Assembly: GCA_014905825.1 (NCBI GenBank)
Contig: JACGCN010000043.1
Span: forward strand, 248,001-312,000
Origin: Lyophyllum atratum
Lineage: Eukaryota > Basidiomycota > Agaricomycetes > Agaricales > Lyophyllaceae
Length of the DNA stretch: 64,000 nucleotides
Reading direction: 5' to 3'
Position numbers and translations under genes: made by a program. How positions within the stretch are numbered: position 1 is the first letter of the stretch; the number at the start of each line of letters is the position of its first letter. This document shows positions 54,996 through 64,000 of this stretch, piece after piece. The notes under the pieces were generated by a model that saw only the letters and a program-made list of their open reading frames with translations, made no database searches and was not told where the DNA came from.

Positions 54996-56578
54996 TTACA
55001 CATTTGCCGCTCCTTGAGGGATCGCGGGTGGGCACTCAGGGAAGAGGTTATGGATAGCGTTGAGCAGGAAATCAACATTCTTCTTGAGGACTCCTGTGGT
55101 GTTCAGAAGGACGGCGGGAACACTTTCAGCAGCCAAGCTGATGTAGAGCGCACAGTCCTGAATCCGAATGTAAATACAAAAGGATCGCGAGATGTCTCTG
55201 AACTCACGGGAATATCGGTATCGGGGATGTAGGTTCCATTCGGGGCATTCGCGCCAGGTGGAACAGGCTTCAGGTTGATGATATCGTCCGCGACTTGACC
55301 AATCAATCCTATAGTTCCTGCACCTGAACGACGATGCCAATTTTCAGGAAATCGTTGGTCACGGAAGAAGGAAGTCATGGTCGGAACACTGAGAACCCCA
55401 TCCGTGCCTGTTCATCGTCGTGAGTGACAGAATCTCATCGAGACTTGAAATCCTCACCGTTCGCGAAGAAGTTCAAGGTGAAAGAAGATTCGCCGTAGCT
55501 CAGCACTAGTCGTCCAGTATGGTATTCGAGCTGATCCGGTTTGTCAGAGTTTTAATGGAATGAGCGAAGATTGGGTAGTGTTACCTTCTGGTCGGCGGCC
55601 TGGTCATCTACAAATCTTTGGAACTTGAATTCTGCCATGGCGCGTTCATTGACAACGCTTTTTGGACCTGTGACCTCGGAATCATTGCCAAACTGGGCGA
55701 CTTGAGATAGGAGCTGAGATAACAGTGAAGCACCAGTTAGTGGATACGACATGTGCACTGCAAATATCCTCACTTTGGCGTATAAATCAGCTTGGAAATT
55801 TCTATTATCACCAACATTCGCGTCTTGTCGGGTCATGGACACGTCGCCTAGGAGCCGAGTGAGGATGATCGATCTGGAATGGCATGAATTTGGTACGGAC
55901 CTTCAAAGCGCCCGTGTGCGGCGAGACCTCGAGTAATTGGACCATCAATCTTGCCAGGGAGCGGTGGAATAAGCGGCGTGTCTAATCCAATCGAAATTTT
56001 ATCGAGGAAAGGATTTCCACGGGCCAGCTAAGGCGTTGATGATTAACTTTTGCTTCAAGCACAGGAGAGATTACTTACCATGCCAAACGCGGCCAACCCA
56101 GAGGCAAGGTCATAGTCCATATTTAATCCATGAGTAGTAGCATTGATGATTTGCTCAAACGACGCTATCCCACTAATTGACGTCATCAGTGGGCAGTCTT
56201 GTGAAATTATCGATGTTACCGACTTTCTTGGAAGATATCCATGATTGGCCAGAGTATTCAACGCAGCTAGACCTAATATTTGATGCCTGTCCGCCCTTTA
56301 GGTTCAAGATCACTCACGGCATGGTCCGCGAAGATCACCTCGGCGAGGGGCAATGAAGTGATGTCCAGGTTCTGAGGTTTTTTTGGTGGTGAGATCATGG
56401 CTGCGAAGCCAGGTAAAATGACATGATTCATACCTGGGATCTGCAGAGAGTCGGTATTAGTCGGTCTCGGAGGAGCGATGATGAGTACGCCTCTGTCATG
56501 GCGAGACTCCAAGTGGGGAAACGCGAATGCTGATAGAGAAACAGCGAAGATGACTAGTGTGGAAGGCACTCGAACCAT
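54996..56578 (-). CDS. Heme-thiolate peroxidase (unspecific peroxygenase type)
   Basis: Secreted heme-thiolate peroxidase of the chloroperoxidase/UPO family (PF01328 type), able in relatives to insert oxygen from H2O2 into aromatic and aliphatic substrates. Ten minus-strand exons: 56578-56434, 56371-56318, 56266-56224, 56172-56079, 56027-55901, 55847-55774, 55713-55585, 55530-55458, 55407-55208, 55157-54996; exactly 367 codons. A signal peptide (MVRVPSTLVIFAVSLSAFAFP) starts the protein. The heme-ligand motif PCPALNTLANHGYLPRNG has Cys66, and its codon region is split by an intron. The magnesium/acid motif is RFEGDVSMTRQD (Glu154). Length and the EGD...R pattern point to the long UPO class. 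The C-terminal part has FPENWHRRSG and ends with a Cys in FPECPPAIP. No lesion seen. Confidence 0.88.
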
Positions 56579-57670
56579 GTCAGTTAGAGGCCAGGAGTGA
56601 TGAAAAGATAGTTGAGCTATTGAGCAAAGGCTACCTATATAGCGTTTCTTTCCGCAGTATGTTTGCATGGACGCTCGGCGTCGATGAGCCGTTCAGGGAT
56701 AGCAACTTCAAGTCGGGCCATCTGCGCAGTTCGGCAACAGGAAGGAGCACATAAGCCTGCTGCGTGATCTTCATCGAATGCAAAATCCACTGTGCTTTTG
56801 GCTGGATGGGGTCGGTTTCGGCTAAAAACATGTTGGTAGCAGGTGGCTATGCCAGCAGGATCACCGCAACACCCATCCCGGGCCCCGCCAATTTGCCCGC
56901 CTATGGGGAATTGTCAGGAGCGTTACGTCTGGGAGCAAGGATCTATTAATGGCTTGGCATGACATTGTAGGTATCGGCGCTGTTCGTACAGCGACAGATG
57001 AGTAACACGAGGGGCTGTTAGTAATAGTGGTTGGTTAATGGTTGTCATCGTTGATTGCAACCCTTTGCAACCACCAAGCAACCACCCTTTCGAATCTCGA
57101 TCGGCAATTTCCGTTGCTTCGGACAGAAGGTTTTGACAAATATGGGGCAAAAGGCCACCTCCGATACGGCCTCCCTGCAACCTCCCTGCCTGAGCCTCCT
57201 CATTGTCTCGTGCTATTCATTCTTATGAATTAAACATTCTTATGCATCGGAATCCTAACGCGATGGTCATTCCTAACAATTCCAGGCATGATCTACTTAG
57301 TCCGAGGAATTTCACACGTCTCTGGCGCCCCTCGAGCTTGTCAAATTTCAACAACGATGGTCCAGAGAACATTAGTCGTGGTGTACTAGTAACCGAGCTT
57401 GAGCTCTTTGCGAGACCATCGAATTACCTAGGCCTGACAAAGACTCATCAGACAAAGGGTAGACGACAATGCTAAGCCTCTAATCCTTTCTTTACTGGTG
57501 CATGCAACCCAACGGTTTGCCCTTGTCCTTTCAGTTAAAACCGTCAACAAAGCCCCTCCTTTGTCGGCAGTGAAGACGATGGTGCTCTTTAACCCATAAA
57601 ATGACAGCGCGTTAACCTTTTCTCTGGTAGCGTCTCCCAATCTCCTCGATCCGCGTTCAAAATTTCTAGA
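56579..57670. other. Divergent promoter region
   Basis: About 1.1 kb between the peroxidase and the next gene. Short frames only, none recognised. Confidence 0.45.
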
Positions 57671-58669
57671 ATGGACTCCCACATCTCAGTACAAACCATC
57701 GTGCCTCCTGTGCGGATGGCTTCCTCGGACCATCAGGCCGTGAAGCTCAATCTAGCCCATAGACTCCCCGAGAACCCAATCCTCGACAACATTCACCCAC
57801 TGGTTGGCCAAGATCCCAAACTTTCCATCAAAAGGTTCGCCTTTTACGCTATTTGTATGGTGCAGTGACTGAAAGTTTTTTCCAGCCTGGTCGATGTGGT
57901 GAACGTGGTTGCCACAACGTCTCGCGTCCCAAGCGATAACATCCCCACCTCCTCGGGTCGTATTTCCATCAATCCCAGTGCCAAACTGCATGAAATTATC
58001 GACACTTCGCTGCCTACCACCAAGGTCAGCAACGAGACTGACGTCCTTCCTTCATCCATTACATCCCCGAATTTATTATCTCCGCCCACCTTCGAGAGGA
58101 ATGCCTTTGGGGATATAGTCTGCGACACGCTCTCCATTCTCAATACATCTGCGGATGTTGCAGGCTGTGGTTCACCCGTCAACTCCACCACCACTTCCTT
58201 TCCGAGAACAGTCGATGATTATGTTCTCATCAAGCCATTTATCTCGCCAACCAACGTCGCCCATGATAGCGCTGAATATGGGGCAGCTATTGGTGTTGAC
58301 CGAGCAAACGACAAACTGATTGTCCCGGTACCCGTCATCCAAGATTTCTCTTGCTTTAAAGCTGGTGATTCAGAACCAGCCGATACGCATGAGGACGACC
58401 GGAAGGACAATGTAAACGTCGCTGTCGATGCTGCGCCCATAGTTTCCAAACTCGCGCCTGTCACCGATTGTGCTGCCGCCATCATAGTCGATCCTCCTTT
58501 GGTGGTCATCCCATTCGCTTCAAGCGACATTGATATATCGGACGCCGAGTGTGGCCCGTTGTCTCATTTCAAGGTCCTGATATTCGCCATGACCTCCTTC
58601 TTCTGGTTGACCATCGTCAGTCTCCTCATGATAGGCAATGGATCGCGTAGACTCTTGAAGAAGGCGTAG
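57671..58669 (+). CDS. Orphan protein with C-terminal membrane segment
   Basis: CDS join 57671-57834, 57886-58669; 315 aa, one 51-nt phase-2 intron. Not recognised. The body is Ser/Thr/Asp/Val-rich without clear domains and has several N-x-S/T sites. It contains VVATTSRVPSDNIPTSSGRI, then FGDIVCDTLSILNTSADVAG. Near the end is one hydrophobic segment (VLIFAMTSFFWLTIVSLLMI) followed by a short basic tail (RRLLKKA). It has no signal peptide, so a tail-anchored topology is plausible. It shares layout (small first exon, phase-2 intron, C-terminal anchor) with the three-member family in this window, but I see no convincing sequence similarity. Confidence 0.6.
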
Positions 58670-58879
58670 TTTTGGAAGGTCCACGACCAATGGTCTCTTT
58701 CAGGGTCTCTCCCTAGATATATATCTCGATACCTGCCAATATACTAAGTGCTGTTAGTTACGATCCTCCGACCACGTTCGTCCAAAATTGTATATTTCAC
58801 TATCACAACCTTCAAATAATGATATACCAGTCCTCGTTTGAGACTGCGCCACATCGTACAGGCATACAATACTAGATTT
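58670..58879. other. Short spacer between convergent genes
   Basis: About 210 nt; shared 3' region, nothing recognised. Confidence 0.5.
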
Positions 58880-60283
58880 CTAGGCTTTGGCGGCACTCCA
58901 AGCCTTCTCAGCCTCCAACAATCCATTGATCGCGCCATCAATCGTCTCCTTCCAGGTGTGATACTTTTCCATCCGAAGGACTGTCTTGGCACGCGTCGCG
59001 TCAATAGTGGTTGGAGGACCGGGGAACGGGGCAAACGAGGCATCAAGCGCGGGGAGGCGGTCCTTGAGTTCGGGGCGAGTCTGATGCAAATACTCAACGG
59101 CGTCCTTCCAGATTAAGAAGCCGCCAGAAACAAGGAAACGTTTCTCTTCAACGCTAGAGGTACTCTTGGGCGCAAGTAAGGCCGCAACGTGAGCCTGGGC
59201 AACGTCACGGACGTCACAGAACAAGGGAGGAAGAGGAGGCGGGATGGCACCCCTGAGTAGGGTATAGATGTGCTGGTTGGAGCTCAGGGCGCTTTGCTCT
59301 GGCAGGGGAAAGCCGGGAGAGAACTGTCCGAAGATAAAGGGCGGAGTGACTGAAGAGTAGCCTTGAGCTGACATCATGTATTGGGTGGCTTTGTTGCTTA
59401 CCGATTGAGAGATCCAAGGAAGGCTCTGCTTCCGCGAACTTCCAAGCCGCGCGTTCGGCGAGGGTCTTGGCAGCGAGGTAGGTCCACATGGGATCGTGTT
59501 CTCCAGCGAGGAATTCGTCTTCAGTGACGTTTCCCCAGTCTGAGGTGATCAGTTAGCATTGGTGAGACGAAACATGTCGGGATATATGATCCGACCTTTC
59601 TCAGTGCTAACGTGGCCCTCGAAGGCTTGCTTGAGAGTAGCTTTAAGGTAATATGAGATCCGATATGGAAGGAAATCGCGTCAGATGGACATACGATCGA
59701 TACTCGAAGCCCAGCTTCCTGTCATGACAACTTTGCTGACACCATTCTTAAGAGCCTGGCGAAGGACGTTGAGGTAGCCTTCGACAGCGATCTGTTATGG
59801 ATGAGTAGGAAACTCAACTCGTGAATCTGATAGCTTACATTCAAGTTCTCCTTGGGACCGGGTCCTCCGAAGGGCAAGGGTGCTGCAACGTGTATGATGG
59901 CATCAACACCTGAAAGTGCCGATGATTGTTATTCTACGATAACAGAACGATAAAAGTATGAAGATACCTTTCAAGGCATCAGTGAGGTCTCCAGTGCCAA
60001 CATCATTAACTTGCACCACCTCGAGAGCAGGGAAATTGGAACCGACAAATTTCCTGAAGTCGTCGATCTTGCCGCTGCGGAGGGTGCTGATGAAACGAAA
60101 AGATCGTCATCGTTTGGTGGCAATATTTGAGTTACAAGACCCACCCGCGGACTTTATAACCAGCCTCGAGGAGTTGCAAGACCACATTGGATCCGACAAA
60201 CCCGTTGACGCCGGTTACCTGGACCAAGAATCAGAGAGCTGTGATCAAAGCCGCTAAAGTCGACGCACCAAGATAAGAGACAT
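58880..60283 (-). CDS. NAD(P)-dependent epimerase/reductase (extended SDR)
   Basis: Extended short-chain dehydrogenase, most like dihydroflavonol-reductase/cinnamoyl-CoA-reductase-type fungal enzymes. The ATG at 60283 begins a tiny first exon (MSLIL) that joins to VTGVNGFVGSNVVLQLL, the Rossmann glycine motif. Further exons give GTLRSGKIDDFRKFVGSNFP, GVDAIIHVAAPLPFGG, GYLNVLRQALKNGVSKVVMT and MWTYLAAKTLAERAAWKFAE with the catalytic Tyr-x-x-x-Lys. The last large exon has VTPPFIFGQFSPGFPLPEQ, FCDVRDVAQAHVAAL and ends SAAKA at 58880. At least eight exons; not every small one was placed to the base. The substrate is not predictable. Confidence 0.87.
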
Positions 60284-62739
60284 CGATAAAAGATTCGATA
60301 ATGAGGGTTAAATAGATGACTGTTAATTCAGAGGAGGTTGAAGAAATGGTGATTCGAACGAAGTTTCTCATTCCTTTTTAAAAAGGGAACGAGGAGGCCA
60401 TGCGCAGCGGCGCAGCCAAGAGAACGATGAACGTTCAACAAGCGCGTAGCCTCTCGTTGCTAAGAGCGCAGGGCACGTAGGAAGCGCAGCATGCTCTCAA
60501 CTGGAAAATCTGGCAGTGATTGTCTGTGTAAAAGCCGGAATTCGGCGCCGACAGACCACCTACTGCGGGAGAGAGCCCTCTTTTTCCTGGATAATTGACA
60601 CCCTATACTTCGGCCGCAGTGAGAATACACGTTATTGCCAAAAGCCTGGAAGAGAGGAGTCCAACTGTAATGCGCTGTCGGAGTTGGCCACTTTCCGCCC
60701 TGAACTTTAATCCTTAAAGGGGATTGCCGAAAACCGAAAGAATGGTTTGATGACATAAGGCGCCCAGAATGGTATGCAGGCGGGCGGGGAGGGCGCGTCG
60801 TCTTCATGCATCTACTGCTAATCTCTCGTGTTTTAATGACAGCAGTGTATATTGTACCGTAAATAATGATATCAGTTAGCTATGTGAATGACATGCGCTT
60901 GCCCACCCACCCCTGCCCGCCCTGCCCTAACCGCCCCCGCCACCCTGTTTGCTCACGCGTAATTTCGAGGCCCAGCCCGCCACTCAGTTCTCCGTGCATG
61001 CCAGAGTGCATCTCCCGCTGTTCTGCACGCCTGCAAGGCCCTGAACGCACCATGACGGCTCCGCCTTTAAGGGTCTGCCCTGTAATTTCTGCAGCCCCCC
61101 TCTGTAGCTCATCTGTTCTGTTCCATCACGCGCTGGGGACTCGGCGAGCTCGCCAGCGGCGCGTGCTCTTGGTCTGCGTTCGGCAGGCGGCCCGAGGCGT
61201 GCGGGAGCGGCTCTTGCTGCCAAAACGGTCGGGTTGTGTCCTGAAATCGTCATTTGCCGGCTCCCATGCCTGTTCAAGGGGGCAAGGGTGTCGTGGTGTG
61301 TGTTTGGGCATGAACATTAAGTCAGAAGAGAAAGAGGAGACATCAACATGATCTATACAAGAAAAAGAAACAGAGCGGGGTACCCAAGCGGGAGATGCAT
61401 GGGCGAAGCAGGGAGGGACGGAGACGCGACCTGGTAGGAGCGGCGCGCTCCAAATTAGGTTCAAGGCGCGCCCAGAATCTGAGATCTGACAGCTCACGTG
61501 CTGCGGCAATTCCGGCATTCCGGATTAAGAGTTAAAGTTCAGGGCGGAAAGTCAAGAACGCGCTGTCGCGGTAGGTCGTGTGAAGCTGGAAGCTTCACAC
61601 CTAACAAGCTCAAACATCTCCTAATCGGGACAACTTTCCGAACCTTTCTCCACCGTGGCTTGGCACGATGCCAGTCGTCCAATTTGCATCTTTTCCCTCT
61701 CTAACACGGTCCTCATTCTGGCATGGACTCACAAATCCCAAGGTAGACATGCTTCGGTTAGGGCTGAAGAATAGCGCTATCCCGATATCAGGATCATAGT
61801 CTAGTATCTTGGGGGCCGCGATCCCTCAATGGGAGACACTATGGAGATCGGTAACGACGTCGTACATTAATCTGAACAGGATGAGGTTTTTGGAGAATGA
61901 CTGAGCGCGCTTGGCTGGGAAAAGATCTGCCGGGAAAGCTAGGATGGCCGGATCTTGCGCCCATGAAGGATCCTACAAGGTATTTACTCTTCGTTACAGT
62001 GGGAACGATGTTCATCAATGATTAGTAGACTCGCGAACCAAGCTGTTGATCGTAATCGAGGTAGGGTGTTCGTACCATAATATTCGTTGACTTGGCGCGC
62101 CTCTCGTTTCCGAATACCGTTCTGCAGCCGCTCTTCGAATTCGAGATGTGCCTTGAAGGCGGGAAGCACATGACACTAAAAATTTGGTTCAGCCCGGCTG
62201 AAGAGGATGGTATCGTACGTCGCGGTCTCTGTTTCACGCCCTATCACATCGGCTGACGGTAGGGAAAATCAAGACCGCGTCCGGCCATTCACTTCCAAAC
62301 CCCGTGCCTGGCCATCCTTGTATCAACAGCCTCCACCTCGCTGGCGCGGCTTACGACAAGTGTACAGGGTGCAGCGAGACTGGGAGTCTCAATTTTCGAT
62401 TGTCGATGTTGGCAGGAGATGTTGACTTCTCTTCAATCGCTTATCTAGGTGCTACCTGCATACCAGAAGGAGAGGTCCCAGATAACGCTGAAGGCATTCG
62501 ACGAATCTAGGTCGTAGCATGGTATGTCTCCTTTCTTACAGGCGACCAAGTGCTCACAGAGTCCATTTTTCGACGAAAGGTTGCTTGGGGTCCCCGACTA
62601 CACACATGCAGCTGATGAGGTATATTAAATGAGCGAAGAAGAATATGTTACAATAGAGGTCTAATTCTTAGGGACGTTTGGGTATCAGTATGGCTCGACC
62701 ATGAGGTTACAATGAAGAAGAGAAAAAGGAGGAAGGGTA
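60284..62739. other. 2.5-kb gene-poor stretch with an inverted repeat
   Basis: Contains the promoter of the reductase gene and a GC-rich core (about 60890-61330) lying between two 21-bp in-verted arms. Open frames on both strands show no motif. A possible short coding fragment near 62160-61990 on the minus strand ([15 protein letters not shown]) was seen but could not be extended or named. Confidence 0.4.
60690..61552. repeat. 21-bp perfect inverted repeat around an 820-bp spacer
   Basis: ACTTTCCGCCCTGAACTTTAA at 60690-60710 is the reverse complement of 61532-61552. Similarity continues weakly inward, with CTTAA and ATTGCCG on both sides. No target duplication was found outside the arms, so a MITE-like element is only a possibility. 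Confidence 0.7.
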
Positions 62740-63848
62740 TCAGTACGTCTCGTGCTGCGGAATTGTCCACGAACATATGTGTACGTGAAGCACCACGACC
62801 ATCACCAAGAGAACGAGCCACCTAGGAATACGAGATATTCTGGTGGAGGTGATGCCGGTTTCAACGTCTTGGTGAGCAAAGATCTGCTTGGAATTGCCAT
62901 CTACCTTCTCAACCGCAGTCGGCGTCAAAGGCTCCGCTGTCACGACGATCGGCGGACTAGTCCCAACACGAATCGAGAACCTATGACGTTGTCCTGGGTC
63001 ATCGGATTCCGATATCCAGATTTCACGACCTCTGGGGTGAAAGAAGTTTGTTGTAGCGGCGGGGGTAGGAGACTTTGCTACCCTTGTTGAAAAGCGGTGA
63101 CGGTGGTCTTCAGACACCAGCGAAGGGTCAATATCGGTGATACTGGTATTTTGCGATGAGGAGAAATCATCCCCGGGTGGTAAATAAGCCATGGATATGT
63201 GGGGAATGTCATGGCTCGGAGTTAAGGGAGGTGAGTTCTCCATAACCTCTCCAGCTTTGCGTCTAGACAAGTGAATTTCCAAAAGGCCCCTCAAAGAACG
63301 ACTTTCGACACTGCCGAATTCTTCAAAAGGGGAAGACGTGGGGAAGTAGGGTAGATCGTCTGTCTCGAGAGTCTTAGGGAAGTATAGTTGGTCTGACGTT
63401 TCTGAGACCGGAAAGCTGATCACGATTTTGAAGCATTTGCCGGGCAGCAGCGTAATCTTGGGATGGAAACCACCCTCTTCCAAGAATGATATCAGGAAAA
63501 CCTTTAATTGAGTCCAATAGCGGTTGGTATACTGAGGTAGGTCCGGCGTGAACATGGTGTAGCATAGTGGCTCCCCTGGGGACGTTTCGAGCCACGAAGG
63601 GCGGAGGTCCGGATCCGTTAATGCATCGGCAAGCTTATCTAGTCTATTAGCAGATACTTAGATTAGCGATCAGCTGGACATGAGCCTACAAAGGTGACAC
63701 ACTGTTGTACGAGATGGGCCACTATTCTATCCTGGGCCTCTTCCAGCCACTCCTCGGCCTCAGTTTTGATTTGAGCTGCAATTACGTCGAGATATTGATT
63801 GAAGGATGCTGCGGGGGAGATTGAGCTGAGTGTAGATCTATGGTCCAT
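62740..63848 (-). CDS. Tail-anchored protein, family member C (unknown function)
   Basis: Diverged third member of the family seen at 4504-5851 and 29399-31052. Minus-strand exons 63848-63703 and 63643-62740; 349 aa. The phase-2 intron (CA|GTGTGT) is at the same point as in A and B. The N-terminal segment FNQYLDVIAAQIKTEAEEWL aligns with IAAQCGSEAAEAWL of B. The central domain has LRPSWLETSPG, CYTMFTPDLP, YWTQLKVFLISFLEEGGF and FKIVISFPV. The Cys-cluster modules are absent; instead two repeats, HRFSTRVAKSPTP and HRFSIRVGTSPPI, occupy that place. The last 25 residues hold the hydrophobic segment (WLVLLVMVVVLHVHICSW). This member defines which parts of the family are conserved. Confidence 0.7.
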
Positions 63849-63968
63849 AGGTTCGTTGGGTTGAGGATCGTACAAGAAGGTGGACGGTGGAATTCAGTGA
63901 GGTGACGAAATAAGGCTCTTATGTGGTGTTATAAGATCTGGAAAGGCGAGAAGTATGAAAGAGAGAAT

Positions 63969-63976
63969 TTTATAAA
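63969..63976 (-). promoter_or_regulatory. TATA-like element of member C
   Basis: The minus strand reads CTTTATAAAATT about 125 nt before the ATG at 63848. Only position and composition support it. Confidence 0.35.
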
Positions 63977-64000
63977 GGGGAGAGTGCCACAAGAGGCTCC

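Noticed and set aside
54996..56578. Peroxidase lacking its heme cysteine
   Set aside because: An early exon choice gave GLAALNTLANHG. Adding an intron at 56433-56372 and using the acceptor at 56267 gives GPCPALNTLANHG and a whole number of codons.
60866..61351. 161-codon plus-strand open frame
   Set aside because: Lies in the GC-rich core of the inverted repeat; Cys/Pro/Arg-rich without motif; a composition effect is more likely.

Overview
The window looks like nuclear DNA of a filamentous basidiomycete, most likely a wood- or litter-associated Agaricomycete. Genes are broken by many 45-90 nt GT-AG introns. The gene set is typical of that group: a Zn2Cys6 regulator, tannase/feruloyl-esterase genes, a heme-thiolate peroxygenase, an AreA-like DUF1752 protein ending YHYSGW, a MIS13/DSN1 kinetochore protein, and a Plavaka-type DNA transposon. 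Exon joins were worked out by hand from splice sites, phase and conserved motifs. Family names come from recognised motifs, not from a search.

Layout. 1-2932 (-): Zn2Cys6 transcription factor, cut off by the window edge, with a 6-nt microexon in its zinc cluster. 4.2-6.2 kb: first copy of a duplicated segment carrying an unrecognised tail-anchored protein with two Cys clusters. 6.5-7.4 kb (-): glutathione S-transferase. 8.7-11.6 kb: no gene I can support. 11.6-18.9 kb (+): an intact PP2C phosphatase between three damaged genes (an MDR oxidoreductase with a stop codon, a TFIIF-beta relic with frameshifts, and a kinase-like relic). 19-21 kb: repeats. 21.3-25.1 kb (+): DUF1752/DUF3295 regulator-like gene with one frame break. 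26.5-28.2 kb (-): tannase-family enzyme. 29.1-31.3 kb: inverted second copy of the duplicated segment. 31.6-37.0 kb (-): large PH-like, charged scaffold protein. 38.4-41.0 kb (+): DSN1/Mis13. 41.8-42.3 kb: tannase relic, then a complete tannase gene at 43.2-44.9 kb (+).

45.1-52.7 kb holds the most striking object. A four-exon GFA-family gene (133 aa, minus strand) is complete, but a roughly 7.0-kb transposon sits inside its second intron. The element has three open genes: a 930-aa C2H2/Plavaka transposase, a divergently transcribed 684-aa accessory protein, and a small coiled-coil protein. Its ends show imperfect inverted repeats, subterminal hairpins and a near-perfect 8-bp target duplication. 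Removing it leaves an ordinary intron of about 84 nt in the same phase.

53.2-64 kb: F-box/LRR-like gene, a ten-exon heme-thiolate peroxidase, a second unrelated tail-anchored orphan, an NAD-dependent epimerase/reductase, a gene-poor stretch with a 21-bp inverted repeat, and a third member of the tail-anchored family.

The main candidate for something undescribed is that tail-anchored family. Its three members share one phase-2 intron at the same point, a conserved central domain and a C-terminal membrane segment. The two related copies differ by repeat expansion and a lost start codon. Esterases, peroxygenase, GST and GFA protein would fit breakdown of plant phenolics, but their co-location does not prove a shared pathway.
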